A DNA stretch of 64,000 bases from Diadema setosum (GCA_033980235.1 CM067059.1:17680100-17744099); one strand, 5' to 3'; numbered from the stretch's first letter, positions 33,940 to 46,170 are shown. Translations and numbers: made by a program. Notes: a model not told the origin generated them from the sequence alone.

Positions 33940-36900
33940 ACATTTCTGGAAAGCTTAAGTCGCTAGGAATATTATATGAATAACTAAGTTTCAGAATGTG
34001 AAAACATCTCTAGAACGATGGAGAGATGGTGTTTTGAGACCCTTTTCTGACCGACAGAACCCGATCTGACGGCGAAATTTTTAGGACCAAAATTACGACA
34101 TCACGCAAGGAAAGAATTAGCCCTGCGCTGTTGCTATGTGGCGCTGTGGTTCAAAGAGTGAATTCCACATGATCTGCATAGGAGGCAAAGTCTCTTCTTC
34201 ACAGAATTGGGTACAAGTTGGTGATAATTTTTGCAAATTTTTACTGAAATTGAATCCATCTTGCTTAGAAGTACTAGTATTAGTAAGTATACCAATGTTA
34301 TATTTTTAGACTTCTACTTGCGCTTTTGTGCCATAGACTCGCCTCTCAAACGGCTCGTAGGCCTAGGCGTTCTACTTGAACTAGAACCAGCTGCTGGCAA
34401 ATCTCCTTACACGGCGTGTATTCTATCTAAGGGCAGCTGCTAGTATAGCTACGGCCATGACGACGTGTGGTGCCGCTTCAGCCGCACGAGCACGCTATGA
34501 GCGCATTTACACCGAACACGATAACGGCAACGATCTGGTTTATTGCTTGGTCAACAAAGTAAATAATGTCTGGTACTGTTTTATAAAAAAAGAATCAGTA
34601 ATTCGGTACAAAATCACCCAAAATTTTACTCCTTATGTCAAAATCAAGGGCAACAACATCATTAGTTGTATTTTTTCCTCAAAATTATTAGTGGGAAAGT
34701 GATATTGTAACAGAACCAGACATGGTTCCTCTTGGCGCACCATAGCAAAACACATAACATGGACGTACTACAGAAGGTGGCTTCGACGCCTCACCCTCGC
34801 TTCTTCTACCACCCCGACTTTGCCACTGTCACTATCAGTGTCATTGTTACTGTCATCACTCAATTCACTCTTGCTATCAAAATCAAAGTCTCATCGTACC
34901 ATTTGAGGTAAAAATTGGGCTTTGTAATGGTTCTGCCGAGAAAGCCGATGCAAAGAAAGACAGGCCAGATATTGCATCCACTCGCCGGAGAATAGGTGCT
35001 TTATGAATGGCAGCCTCAATGTACCGCTGCAGTCGTAAAGGGTTTTGAGCCTTGCGTGACATCATAATTTAGAGCTTGAAAAAGACAGCTGTTCCGGGGC
35101 GAAAATCGATGGAGTGTATCAACCAGTTTTAACTCGTGATTTCTCAGTGGTGCGAATATCTTTCAATTAGTCACATTAAAAATCTGTTTCAGGAGACATT
35201 TCCCTCAGCTTTGACACTTTTTTAATATGATTTTCTTAATTTAAATCTCGCGTTCTTTGTCCTTTAAAGTATGGTGAACGAGACATTAATATCAAGAAAA
35301 TCACACAAAAGAAGGTGTCAAAGCAGAGGGAAATGTCTCCTAAAACAGATATTTATTGTGACTTAATAAAAGATATTCGCACCACTGAGAAATCGCGAGT
35401 TAAAACTGACTGATTTACTTCACCGATTTTCGCTCTGGAACAGCCGTCTTTTTCGAGCCCTAAAATATGACGTCACGAAATGAACAAAACCCTTAATGAG
35501 TGCGCAGCGGGACATCGAGGCCGCCATTCATAAAGCACGTATTTCTTGGTGAGCGGATGCAATATCTGGCCTGTCTTTAGGCGCATCTGCTTTCTCTGCT
35601 GAAACATTAAAATGTCTAATTTTTACCTTATATTGTACGGAAAGACTTTGAGTTCGACATAGAGAGTGAATTGAGTAATGGCAGTGACAATGTCACTGAT
35701 AGTGACAGTGGCAAAGTCTGGGTGGTAGAAGAAGCCAAGGAGAACGGAGCCCACTCTGTTGTTGTATTTTGTTATGGTGCGCCAAAAGTAACCGTGTCTG
35801 GTTCTGTTACAATAACCACTTCCCCGCTAATAATTTTGTTTAAAAATCCCGAAGACTTCATATAATGTTCCTGATGCCCTTGATTTTGACATAAGAGTAA
35901 CATTTTGCATTGATTTCGTACTGAATTCCTGATTTTCATATTGTTTTTATAGTACCGAACAATATTTACTTTGGCACACGATAGCAACAAACCAGATCGT
36001 GTTCGGCTTATAAGGGCTGCGCTTGTATTGTCGGACTGATGCTAAGTTTGACTTTCTTGATGGGCCTAGCTAGCTAGCTAGCGGACACACGTCGCGACGC
36101 ATCAGCATCCTACTACTAACGTTAGACTGGTACTAGTAGTACTGTATTAGTAACGTTAGAGGTTCTACTAGGGTCTAATGCTTCTAGAAAATGTCTTAAC
36201 GGTTGCTTCTACTAGTAGCTAGCTGCCGCTAGAATGCATCAAAGATCAAGCTGTGTTCAGGATTTCTGTGTACAAACAAAAACAAAACAAAACCAAAGAC
36301 GATTTAGCATGCCATCACTTTACCGGCAAATACAACTTATACAAGATTACAAGGAAACTGGTGAGTACAGTTTCGTATTCTTGATTAAATTACTCGAAAT
36401 TGCTAACCTCACTTTTCAAGGAGGCCTAGGCCTTTTGCGGCATTGTCCTTTCTTCTAAATATGTTAGCGTTCTAATGTTACTTCATTTCTATAGGGGATA
36501 GGGCCTAGATTCATAGTACATGTAGGCCTACATGTATTTAGCATTTATCGTACTCTGCCTGTAACGTTAGGCCTATATACCTACTAGTAGAAGGGCAACC
36601 AACATTAATTTCTTTACCGGCGGCGGTCGCCGCCCTTCTTGATTTCACTCCAGCCAAAATAGCTACCGTCAGTGGCATGCACACGTACACAATTAATCTA
36701 GATGTAAGAATTCATAATATAAGTTCGTATATTAGGAAATAAAGTAAAACCTTGCACGTCTAACCGTTGACGTTTGATCCAAGATCATCTAACTTGGGCC
36801 TACGTGATTACGAGTACGTGTAAAAATACGTACAACACTAGGTCAGAGTTCTGGTTCCAAGTTAGAGTGCCTAAGCCCTACTACGAGCCGTTTGAGAGTC

Positions 36901-37282
36901 GAGGCTGAGGCATGACAGCGCAAGTAGAAGTGTGAAAAGATTGTCATCAATGGTAATTCTAAGGAAGATGGATTCAATAAGTGAAATTATAACTCACTTG
37001 TGCCTGATTGTGTGAGCAAGACACCTCGCTGCACTCGGGTCATCATACGGAATTCACGTTTTGAACCATGGCGCCGCGTAGCACAGCGCATCAGCGCACA
37101 GCTGATTCGTTCATTTCGTGACGTCATAATTTTGGTCACCAAAATTTCGCTGTCAGATCGGGTTCAGGTTGTCTAAAAAGGGTCTCAAAACACCATCTCT
37201 CCATCGCTCTAGAGACGTTTTCACCTTCTGCAAATTAATTATTCATATTCCTAGAGACTTAAGCTTTCCAGAAATATACAAA
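33940..37282. mobile_element. Large foldback (inverted duplication) element
   Basis: The outer arms (about 33942-34185 and 37035-37280) are complementary for about 240 bp, starting TTTCTGGAAAGCTTAAGTC. A further set of arms (about 34510-35060 against 35465-36000) and an inner set (35085-35240 against 35300-35455) fold around a centre near 35265. Much of the block can therefore fold into a giant hairpin. The right half has about 700 bp extra (36000-37035). The arms carry a short conserved-looking frame present on both sides (minus 34883-35065, MSRKAQNPLRLQRYIEAA...). It may be captured or ancestral transposon coding sequence; I do not recognise it. Confidence 0.7.
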
Positions 37283-37319
37283 CCACCTTGTTTATGAATA
37301 TCGTCCTGTTTTTCTCGTT

Positions 37320-37660
37320 CACCATACTTTAAGGAAAGTTTTTGGGCAGTGTGGTCAAAGGTCAAGGGAAAATGCTAAACATTCACTTTTCCCTCATATC
37401 TTGGAAATGGCTGAAGGTGACTTCATGAAACTTAATACTGGTACTATGCATGTGCTGCCTGACAATGCTTCTCTTAAAAATTTTGGGGTCAAAGGTCAGG
37501 ATAAAATGATTGAATTCTATTTATATTGAAATTACACTATTTTCTCCTACCTTGGAAATAACTCAAGCATCCACAAAAATAAACTAGGTTGAATGTATAC
37601 ATTACTGCATGGTAACAATTATGTAGGGAAAGATTTGGACCATGGGTTAAAGGTCATGTG
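37320..37660 (+). repeat. Hairpin-ended repeat family 1, internal fragment
   Basis: Phrases such as 'ggtcaaaggtcaaggg', 'catatcttggaaatggctgaaggt' and 'gctgcctgacaatgcttctctt' match the family 1 core. A likely continuation of the same copy appears at about 40296-40575, so the copy was probably split by the insertions between them. Neither terminus is preserved. Confidence 0.6.
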
Positions 37661-37977
37661 AAAATATTCATTCATATTTATTTTGCCGTTTTTATTAGTT
37701 AAAAAGAAAGAATTTCCCATTTTTTTTTTTTTTTTTGTCGAGCCCACCGGAGTTGCAGGGAGACTAAGGGATTGCCTGCGGCGTCTGTCCATCCATAACA
37801 AAAACTAATAATAACTCTCTACTGGGGATTTCAATTTCAATCAAACTTGGAGGGAAGAGTGGTTATACAAAGTTACACATTTTACTGAAAATAAAGTTTA
37901 CCTCAAGGTCAAAGGTCACAGACAGGGGTCAATGAACTTAAGGGCCCAATGTTAAGTTTTTACGGCGCGTTTTGATT

Positions 37978-38746
37978 ATAGCTGCATTCAGACGGAGACA
38001 GTTTTGGTCGGAGGAAGTGTCAGAGAAAGCTTGGTCGAAGGAAGGTCGGAGGGAGCTTAGTCGAAGGAAGGTCGGAGTAATGCCCGTCTGAACAAGGTCG
38101 TGGTAACTTCTTCCAGTCATGGGAACTTACCATGACCTCTTCCTCCTACTAAGATACTCCTGAGTTTCTTCAGGAGTATCTTGCTACCATAACTAGCCGG
38201 TCGGAGTAAATTGCCCATGTGGACAACCCTCGGAGTATCTATGACCTTACACACCTTATACAACCTAGGTAAAACTTCCCAAGTCAAATGCGAGTACACG
38301 TGCGCATGCAGTACAATTTTAACCTAGTCGATCACAACGGAGAAGCTAGCGCTCAGAAATTCTCATCAACAAGAATGGAGAGGATAAATGCCGCTGGTAA
38401 AAAACAATAGTACGTTGTATGGTCGACGTGCGCGGTGCTACCACTTCCAGAAGTTACACTGACCGCTCAGAAATTCTCATCAACAAGAATGGAGAGGATA
38501 AATGCCACTGGTAAAAAACAATAGTACGTTGTATGGTCGACGTGCACGGCGCTACCACTTCCAGAAGTTACACTGACCCTCCACGGTGATCCCCATGAAG
38601 ACCGTGATAAATTGGTCGGAGTTTCTTCCAACGACCGTCATATGGACACAGGGTCGTGGTAAGATTAAGCGTAACATTGAATTCTAATTGCTGCGCCATA
38701 AAATTTTACTCCGACTAGAAATACGTCTGAACATGGCTACTTTTGA
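37978..38746. mobile_element. Inverted-repeat element inside family 4 copy 1
   Basis: The left end AGCTGCATTCAGACGGAG and the right end (complement TAGCCATGTTCAGACGTA) form short imperfect inverted repeats. The surrounding family 4 text resumes on both sides ('gttttgattat' / 'acttttgacgta'). The interior has repeated 'aggaaggtcggag' motifs and a 114-bp direct duplication (38351-38464 and 38465-38578). No coding frame is seen. Confidence 0.65.
38351..38578. repeat. 114-bp direct tandem duplication
   Basis: Two adjacent copies starting GCTCAGAAATTCTCATC differ at only a few positions ('gccgctgg' versus 'gccactgg', 'gcgcggtg' versus 'gcacggcg'), which indicates a recent duplication inside the inverted-repeat element. 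Confidence 0.9.
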
Positions 38747-39378
38747 CGTACATGTCCGTTGGCTACCAAACTTGGATGGTAGATGTCCCTTGGGGAGTTG
38801 AAGGTCACCACAAGGTCAAAGGTCACAGACGGGTCAACGACCTTTTAGGGCCCAATGTGAAGTTTTTATGGTGTGTTTCGATTATGTGTCATAACTTTTG
38901 ATCCCAATGTGTCCGTTTGTGACCAAACTTTGATGGTAGATGTACCTTGGGGAGTTCATCACAAGGTCAAAAACTGGGGTCAACGAAATTTTAGGGCACA
39001 ATGTGAAGTTTTTACGGCATGTTTCGATTATGGTTCATAACTTTTGATCCCTATGTCCGTTTGTGACCAAACTTGGATGGTAGATGTACCTTGGGGAGTT
39101 GAAGGTCATCACAAGGTCAAAGGTCACGTACAGGGGTCAACAAACTTTTAGGTCCCAGTGATAAGTTTTTATGGCACGTTTCAATTATGGCTCACAACTT
39201 TTTATCTATATACATGTATGTCCATTGTGACCAAATTTGACTGGTAAATGTCCTTTGGTTAGTTGAAGGTCACCACAACGTCAAAGGTCATAGGCGGGGT
39301 CAACGAACTTCTGGGATTTAGAAAAACATTAATTTTTTATATGTGAATGGGCGAGACGCATTTTGGCTCTTGCCTTGT

Positions 39379-39951
39379 TTTTGTGGGTTTTTTTGCCCAG
39401 ATTCTTCCATTTAACCCCCCCCCCCCTCCACATATCTCCCCCTCACCTATGCCAATTACCCTCAATCTCCCCACCCATTTAAAAAAGAAAATACATGAGT
39501 CCTCTATCTCTGGCTACCACAGAAACAAATTTTTTCTCTTCATTCGAAAGGTTGAAAGTAGCTTACATTGTATGTCCTGATTCATATTTCTTTAACCACA
39601 TTTTCATAAAAAAGAAATGATTTTCCCACCCAAAGCAATCCCATCTAAGTGACGATCCTGCAGTTGTGCAAAATAAAATACAGCATTCATAGCTTCCCGT
39701 GTACCGAGAACATATGATATGCAATGCAACACAGGTACAATACATGCAGTCCACTCTCCACGATAATGAGATTAAAATCTCTTTGCCCATACCCATGCAT
39801 AGTGTGTGTATCCATTGTCTCCGCGAGCAATCAGGTGGGCGAGCGAGAGAGAAAAGCCGAAAGTCCGACCACAGAACTCTACACATGTGGCCTATTGTGT
39901 AGAGTTCCGAGTGTGCGACCTGAGCCTGCGAGCTGGTGCAAGCTGTATAGG
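39379..39951. other. Unassigned intronic DNA
   Basis: A C-run lies near 39415-39427. From about 39830 a CpG-richer stretch with 'gcgagcgagagagaaaagccg' precedes MITE F. Short open frames on both strands have no recognisable domain. Confidence 0.4.
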
Positions 39952-40108
39952 ATGCCAAGTGTCGCATGGCCCAGATCTAGTTTGTTACGAAATCAGTCAT
40001 TTCGTAACATGTTCATTTCGTTAGGAAATGACATTTCAAAACGAAATGATAATTTCGTCGACGAAATGACCGATTTGTAACAAAATTGGCCATGCAACAC
40101 TTGGTGCC
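39952..40108. mobile_element. MITE F, complete copy
   Basis: ATGCCAAGTGTCGCATGGCC at the left and GGCCATGCAACACTTGGTGC at the right are imperfect inverted repeats. The interior is a set of nested ATTTCGTCGACGAAAT-type palindromes. A truncated relative lies at 15596-15690, beside the SLIRP-like promoter. Confidence 0.7.
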
Positions 40109-40961
40109 CCATAGAGCCCTCACTTTTTCTTTCCGCTCTCGACGTCAACACGAAGGCGGAGCGCGGACGAAACCTGGTCGTTCAAATAGAAGAGACCCTG
40201 TTTACTGCACCGGTCTCGGGGGCCCGGAGCCGACGGCTTCGGAGGAGATCAAAACAACCACGGCAAGGCATGGGGCCTATTCTCTCGTGATTACTTAATA
40301 GAAAGTTGTTGGTCATTGAGTCAAAGGGCAAGGGTCAAATATGTGGTGAAAATACTCCAATTCCCAAATACATGTACCAGGTACTTGCTCTCTGAAACAA
40401 CTACCCATAGGATCCGAATGAAATCTGGTTCAATGAATGTATAAACTCTCAACACATGTGGGATTGTGACATCAAACTTTCAAACATGTCGTTTCATTTT
40501 TTTTTTTTTTTTTGCTAGTCATGTGAAACTGTTGTCTCCAATTGTCAAGATGTATGAAGATGTACAAATAGTGCACCCATTTCTGCTTTGCCAAACTCGC
40601 AATAATTCTGCAACTTAAATACTCAATGGATTTTGTATTAAAACTGTGTTGTATGCATCATATTGGTAGTTTGTAGGGATTCAGTTCATTTTCATTTTGA
40701 TATTTCTTCAATTTTTTTCTGCTACAAAGTGTTCTTTTAATAACATGACTTAATTGTTTGTACTTGTGAGGATTTTGCATCCTGTTGTTTATCATATTCC
40801 ATTATAAGCCCAGCAGTCTTTTATAGCTTTGTCTGGGCTTGACGTGATTCACATTAATTTCTTATTTTCTTATCTGTAATTATGATATATTGTGTGCTCA
40901 GTGATACAAGAATATTGTCCATGACTTTAACTTTTTTGAATATGTATGTTAAATCCTCCAG
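40109..40961. other. Methionine synthase intron 2, right end
   Basis: A GC-rich stretch to about 40270 is followed by a family 1 3' fragment (about 40296-40575, 'gggcaagggtcaaatatgt', 'tcaagatgtatgaagatg'). AT-rich DNA then runs up to the polypyrimidine tract and CCTCCAG acceptor of exon 3. Confidence 0.5.
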
Positions 40962-41051
40962 GCTTATCTAGATGCTGGTGCTGATTTTGTTGAAACCAAC
41001 ACTTTCAGTGGCACTTCTATTGCTCAAGCAGACTATGGCCTAGAACACATG
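40962..41051 (+). CDS. MTR: Methionine synthase, exon 3
   Basis: This 90-base, phase 0-0 exon lies between CCTCCAG and GTGAGT. It encodes [20 protein letters not shown] followed by [16 protein letters not shown] is the conserved strand of the homocysteine-binding barrel, near-identical to the human [19 protein letters not shown]. Isolated between introns of 14.4 and 6.0 kb, it would be easy to miss by automatic annotation. Confidence 0.95.
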
Positions 41052-42062
41052 GTGAGTTGATATTGCCTGCCAGTGGGATTACAAAACAAAATGAATTCGC
41101 TGTTTGAAGAAATAGAAAAAAAAGGCTTTGACTACAGAGAGATTATCAACTTCACGTCAACCTTGTTTCTTAATCTTCCGATATTGCAGGTGATATTACC
41201 ATAACAAGTTTGCACTTTGATTGCCTGCAAATCTTTGCTAAATTTCCTACAGTCCAAACTTGATTATCTGGCCCCCTCTTATCTGGATTTCTCTGTTATT
41301 TGGATGCCTCCAAGCAGTGAAGACAAAAAGAACCAAAAAAAAAAAAGACTCAAAAATTTCATCAGAACTTTTACAAAACTCATGCAATTTACTCATGATA
41401 TTCCCTGCAGAAACATGGTATGAATTTTACTTTAAAATGCTTGAATTTCAGGACTATGATTTTAAGTAGGCTACAACACTGCTGTTGTAGGATGTGGGAG
41501 AAACAATATTTATGAAGTATGTATGAATGAGTACAAGTAGGTTCAAGAGCTGGAGTTCCAACTGGTTCTAATTATTCAAACAGCTGTCAGCTTTCTATGG
41601 ATGCACAACAGAATTCTACAGGTGCATTTGTGCCTTTGATGATTTGGGTTTGAAGTAGCCATTGTTCCGAGCAGTGGACCAGATGTATAAGACTAGCAAT
41701 TGCTTCAAGCACAAGCGTAAGCTTGTCAAATTAAAGATCTAGCTCAAGCAGTTGCTTATATCCATATGCATAAAATTTTGCTTGTGCTTATACTTTTTGC
41801 TTGTCCTGCACAAGCAATTACTTGCGTTTTCTACGAAAGGAATGTCACATCTGTGCAAACATAAGAACAAAGGCGGGGTGACAGCATTTATTTGAAATGG
41901 AGTGTGTGTGCGGAAACATTTCCTGACATAGCAGAAGAGGTATAAAATGACACTCAAAAATGCACACAGACAGAGGCACACACACACACACACACGTACT
42001 GGATTTGTGTCGTTACCATGACAATTGCCATCCCTCCAAGAGTTGCTATCACATCAACTTTT
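41052..42062. other. Intron 3, left part, with CAAGCAATTGCTTG-type repeats
   Basis: No gene is seen. A 41210-41290 stretch ('tccaaacttgattatctggcccc') recalls pogo-type termini. Near 41695-41830 the words 'agcaattgctt' and 'cttgtgctt' form inverted repeats, shared with 46240-46400. A CA microsatellite lies near 41977-41994. Confidence 0.4.
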
Positions 42063-43190
42063 TGTCCCCGCCGAACGAGTTCGAGCAGGGGACTATGAAA
42101 CGGGCTCCGTACGTGTGTGTGTCCGTCCGTCCGTCCGTGCGTCCGTGCGTCCGTGCGTCCGTGTGTGCGTCCGTGTGTGATCAAAATGTTCAAAATGCTA
42201 CTCCTTCGCCATTTCTAACCCGATTTTGATTCTGTTTGCTTTATATGATAACACTACATGGGAGCTTTGAAACTTCTATACAGAATTTCAATTGTGACCT
42301 TTGACCTTGACCTTTGACCTATATTGTACATTTTGCTTCAAAATGCTACTCCTTCGCCATTTCTTACCCGATTTTGATTCCGTTTGCTTTATATGATGGC
42401 ACTAGGTGAGGGCTTCAAAACTTCTACACAGAATTTTGACCTTTGACTTCTTTGACCTTTGACCTTGATTTTTGACCTATATTGTACATTTTGCTTCAAA
42501 ATGCTACTCCTTCGCCATTTGTAACCCGATTTCAATTCCGTTTGCTTTAAGTGATGGCACTAGGTGAGGGCTTCAAAACTTCTACACAGAACTTTGACCT
42601 TTGACTTCTTTGACCTTTGACCTTGATTTTTGACCTATATTGTACATTGCCTACAAAATGCTACTCCTTCGCCATTTCTAACCCGATTTTGATTCCGTTT
42701 GCTTTATATGATGGCACTAGGTGAGGGCTTCAAAACTTGTACACAGAATTTTGACCTTTGACTTCTTTGACCTTTGACCTTGATTTTTGACCTATATTGT
42801 ACATTTTGCTACAAAATGCTACTCCTTTGCCATTTGTAACCCGATTTCAATTCCGTTTGCTTTAAGTGATGGCACTAGGTGAGGGCTTCAAAACTTCTAC
42901 ACAGAATTTTGACCTTTGACTTCTTTGACCTTTGACCTTGATTTTTTTTACCTATATTGTACATTGGCTACAAAATGCTACTCCTTCGCCATTTCTAACC
43001 CAATTTCGATTCCATTTGCTTTATGTGATGGCACTAGGTGAGGGCTTCAAAACTTCTACATAGAATTTTGACCTTTGACTTCTTTGACCTTTGACCTTCA
43101 TCTTTTTACCTATATTGTACATTTTGCTACTAAATGCTACTTCCGGCGGGGACATATATTACGCACCGCGTAATTTCTACCTTTCCTTGT
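42063..43190 (+). repeat. Hairpin-ended repeat family 3, copy 1 (158-bp units)
   Basis: The start is the hairpin GTCCCCGCCGAACGAGTTCG...GGGGAC, then a CCGT/GTGT microsatellite (42115-42180). Six tandem units follow, starting GCTACTCCTTCGCC near 42198, 42345, 42503, 42660, 42818 and 42978 (period about 158 bp). The end is CTTCCGGCGGGGAC...'acgcaccgcgtaatttc'. Each unit carries TTTGACCTTTGACCTTG, that is, a perfect DR1. Copy 2 lies at 56023-56805. Confidence 0.85.
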
Positions 43191-43401
43191 TATGAAATGG
43201 GGCCCAGATCTACCAGATCCCATATGGAGAGAGAGAGGTCTCCTTGCTTTGTACAGATGTCAGACATCCTACCTGTTTCTCATCACATTCTACGTGCTAA
43301 CCTCCGCACATTCCCGATGTTGAAATGAAAAATTTTCTTACACTACTTAGGAGGAATTTCTTGTAGATTTATACCACACCTGCACAAGTTTGGTCTCTAT
43401 T

Positions 43402-44812
43402 ATGCCTCTGCCCGAAGCGTGCCAGAGGCATTATGTTTTCGGGTTGTCCGTCCGTACGTACGTCTGTATGGCCATCCCCATTTGTTTATGTGATAACTTG
43501 AGTAATATTGAGTGGAATTTTGCCAAACTTGGTCCAAATATAAAGTATGATGGGGCAATTACTTGATTAGATTTTGGGTGAAATCAGCCAGAGGTCAAGG
43601 GTCAAAGGTCAAGGTCAAATCATGAAATTGCATCCATTTACGCGATAACTCAAGACTCGAGGAAGCAAATTTCACCAAACTTTGTCCAAGGAGGACATAT
43701 GATATGGCAATTACCTGTTTAGTTTTTGAGTGAAATTGGCCGGAGGTCAAAGGTCAAGGTAAAATCCTAAAATTTATCCAATTATGTGATAACTCAAGAC
43801 TGGATAAAGCAAATTTCACCAAACTTGGTCCAAGGATTACGTATGATGGGGAAATTAATGGAGTAGTTTTTGGGGTTTTTTGAGTGAAATCGGCTGGAGG
43901 TCAAAGGCCAAAAGGTCAAAGTCAAATGCTCAAAATTTCACTATTTCCCCGATACACATATATGCAATGCCTGAAGGTATTTTCTTGAACTTAGTGTATA
44001 CATCTACTACCAAGTTAAGATTCTCCAGAGAGTTTCAGGTTATGAGGTCAAAGGTCAGGTGAAAATATTAAAATTCATTTGTTTCTCCATATCTCACGAA
44101 TGGTTCAACCGTTAAAGTAATCTTCATGGAATTTGGTGCATATGCATGTACTGACTGATTAGGATTATCTAGGGAATTTAGGGGTCAAAGGTCAAGGTGA
44201 ACTCCTCAAAATTTTACTCTTGCAATGCTTGCAAGATTTTTCCTGAAACTTAATATAAATGTATTACCTAATGGAGATTCTCTTGGAAATTTTCTGCCAA
44301 AAAGTCAAAGCTGAAGTGAAAGTGCTATATTTCACTTTTTCATCCATACCTTGAAATGACTCTAGGTATTATGAAACTAATAGTAAATATTTATGCATGT
44401 TATACCTGACAGTGATTCTCTTAGGTATTCTAGGGTCTTAGGGTTAAAAGTCAAGGGTCAAGGGCCAGGCTAAAATGTGAAAATTTTTCTATTTATTACT
44501 GAAATTACACTTTTTCTTCATACCTTGAAAATTACTCAGTGCATAAACTTACATAAGGGTCAAAAGTCAAGTAGAAGTCATCAAATCCCCAAATATGTGT
44601 ACCTGCACTCTTAGACAAAATAGCAAATCTAGTTTAAGAAAACTGAACATTCAACACATTTGTGACAAACCTGTCCTTTCAATATTTTGCCAGATATGAA
44701 ACTGTCATCACACATTGTCAAGACATTGTTCTATACAATGTAGGATAGGAGAACCATGCATTATGACGGAGGCATACCAGTCGCCATAGCGACTTTTCTA
44801 GTTTTTAGCTCA
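43402..44812 (+). repeat. Hairpin-ended repeat family 1, copy 3
   Basis: It starts ATGCCTCTGCCCGAAGCGTGCCAGAGGCATTATG, has a short GTCCGTCC stretch and a long core with repeated 'caaatttcaccaaacttggtccaagga', and ends TTATGACGGAGGC...TTTTCTAGT at 44812. The next repeat (family 2) begins only two to three bases later. Several perfect AGGTCAAAGGTCA motifs are present (near 43746 and 44047). Confidence 0.8.
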
Positions 44813-44814
44813 CC

Positions 44815-46170
44815 TGAGCCAAAGGCTCAAGTGAGCTATTGCGATCGCTCTTCGTCCGGCATCCTGCATGTGTCGTTCGTCGTGCATAAACTTTTCACAT
44901 TTTCATCTTCTTCTTGAAAACCCCCAAGGATCTCAATTTGTTATAATGGGCACCATGCCCCACCCACTGGGCCCCCAGAGGGCCCCAACCCCCCCCCCCC
45001 CCAAAAAAAAAAAAAAATTAAGGAATCTTTAAAAATCTTCTTCTTTAGAACCAGAAGTGATAGAGCTAAGTTAATACTATGAGTTTGTACGTAAATGACT
45101 GTAGTTCCAAGTTTGTTCATGGCAGATCCAGGGGTGCTCCCGTTGGGGTGGGGGGTCCATGTAGGGCCTAAATTGTACATTTTCATCATCTTCTTGAAAA
45201 TCTCATAATGGATTTTCACCAAACTTGGTAGGTAACATCCCTAGGGGGTTAGGATCTCAATTTGCAAAAATGGGCACCGTGCCCCACCCAGGGGGAGCCC
45301 CAAGGGGCCCCAAACCCCCAAAATTAAGGTATCTTAAAAATCTTCTTCTCTAGAACCAGAAGTGATAGAGCTAAGTTGATACTATGAGTTAGTACATTGA
45401 TGACTGTAGTTTCAAGTTTCTTCATGGCAGAATCAGGGGTGCCCCCCTTGGGACCCAGGGGAGGGGGATGGGAAGGGGTCCTAATGGGGCCTAAATTGTA
45501 CATTTTCTTTCATCTTCTTCTTGAGAAACCCACGACCCATTTTCACCAAACTTGGCAGGTAGCATCCTTAGGGATGAAGGATCTCAATTTGTTCAAATGG
45601 GCACCATGTCCTACCTGGAGGCCCCAAGGGACCCAGACCTCCCAAAATTAAGGAATCTTTAAAAATATTCTCTAGAATCAGAAGTGATAGAGCTACGTCA
45701 ATACTATGAGTTAGTACATAAATGACTACTAGGGGTGCCCCCTTTGCGGGCAGGGGGGAGGGGTGGGGAGGTCCAAATTGGGGCCTAACTTGTACATTTT
45801 CATCTTCTTCTTGAAAACCTCATGATGGATGTTCATCAAACTTGGCAGGTAGCATCCCTAGGGGGTTAGGATCTCAATTTGTGAAAATGGGCACCATGCT
45901 CCTGCCCCCCTCCCCATCCTCCCAAATTAAGGAATCTTAAAAAAAGTGTTCTTCTCTAAAACCAGAAGTGATAGAGCTAAAATTCATACTATGAGTTGGG
46001 GGGGGGGGGAGGGAGGGGTCCGAATTTGGGCCCTAATTGTACATGTTCATCTTGTACTTGAGAATGCCTGGTCAAATTTTGGTAGAGCTGTGTGTAATTT
46101 AGATTAGTGACTGCGTGAAAGGTGAACTTGCGATACTCGGGTGAGCGCTGGACCCGCGGGTCTCTTGTAT
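44815..46170 (+). repeat. Hairpin-ended repeat family 2, copy 2
   Basis: It begins with the stem-loop GCTCACCTGAGCC-AAA-GGCTCAAGTGAGC, then a TCGTCCGGC stretch. The core has about four units of roughly 300-340 bp ('ccaaacttggcaggtagcatccctaggg', 'gggcaccatgcccca', 'agaaccagaagtgatagagc', 'cattttcatcttcttcttga'). It ends at the GACCCGCGGGTC palindrome near 46151-46162. It is placed immediately 3' of the family 1 CTAGT end. Confidence 0.8.

Larger units (their letters stand above)
37737..39378 (+). repeat. Hairpin-ended repeat family 4, copy 1
   Basis: After a T-run it begins GTCGAGCCCACCGGAGTTGC...GAGACTAAGGG and shares 'ctctctactggggatttcaatttc' and 'gggcccaatgttaagttttta' with copy 2 at 50006. 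The core repeats a unit of about 140-150 bp ('gtgaccaaacttggatggtagatgt...aaggtcaccacaaggtcaaaggtcac'). The end is 'gcattttggctcttgccttg'. A separate TIR element interrupts it at about 37978-38746. Confidence 0.75.

Noticed and set aside
41954..42229. Open frames with GRTHGRTDARTHGRTDG-type or VRPSVRPCVR-type repeats
   Set aside because: This is a microsatellite in family 3 read in two frames.
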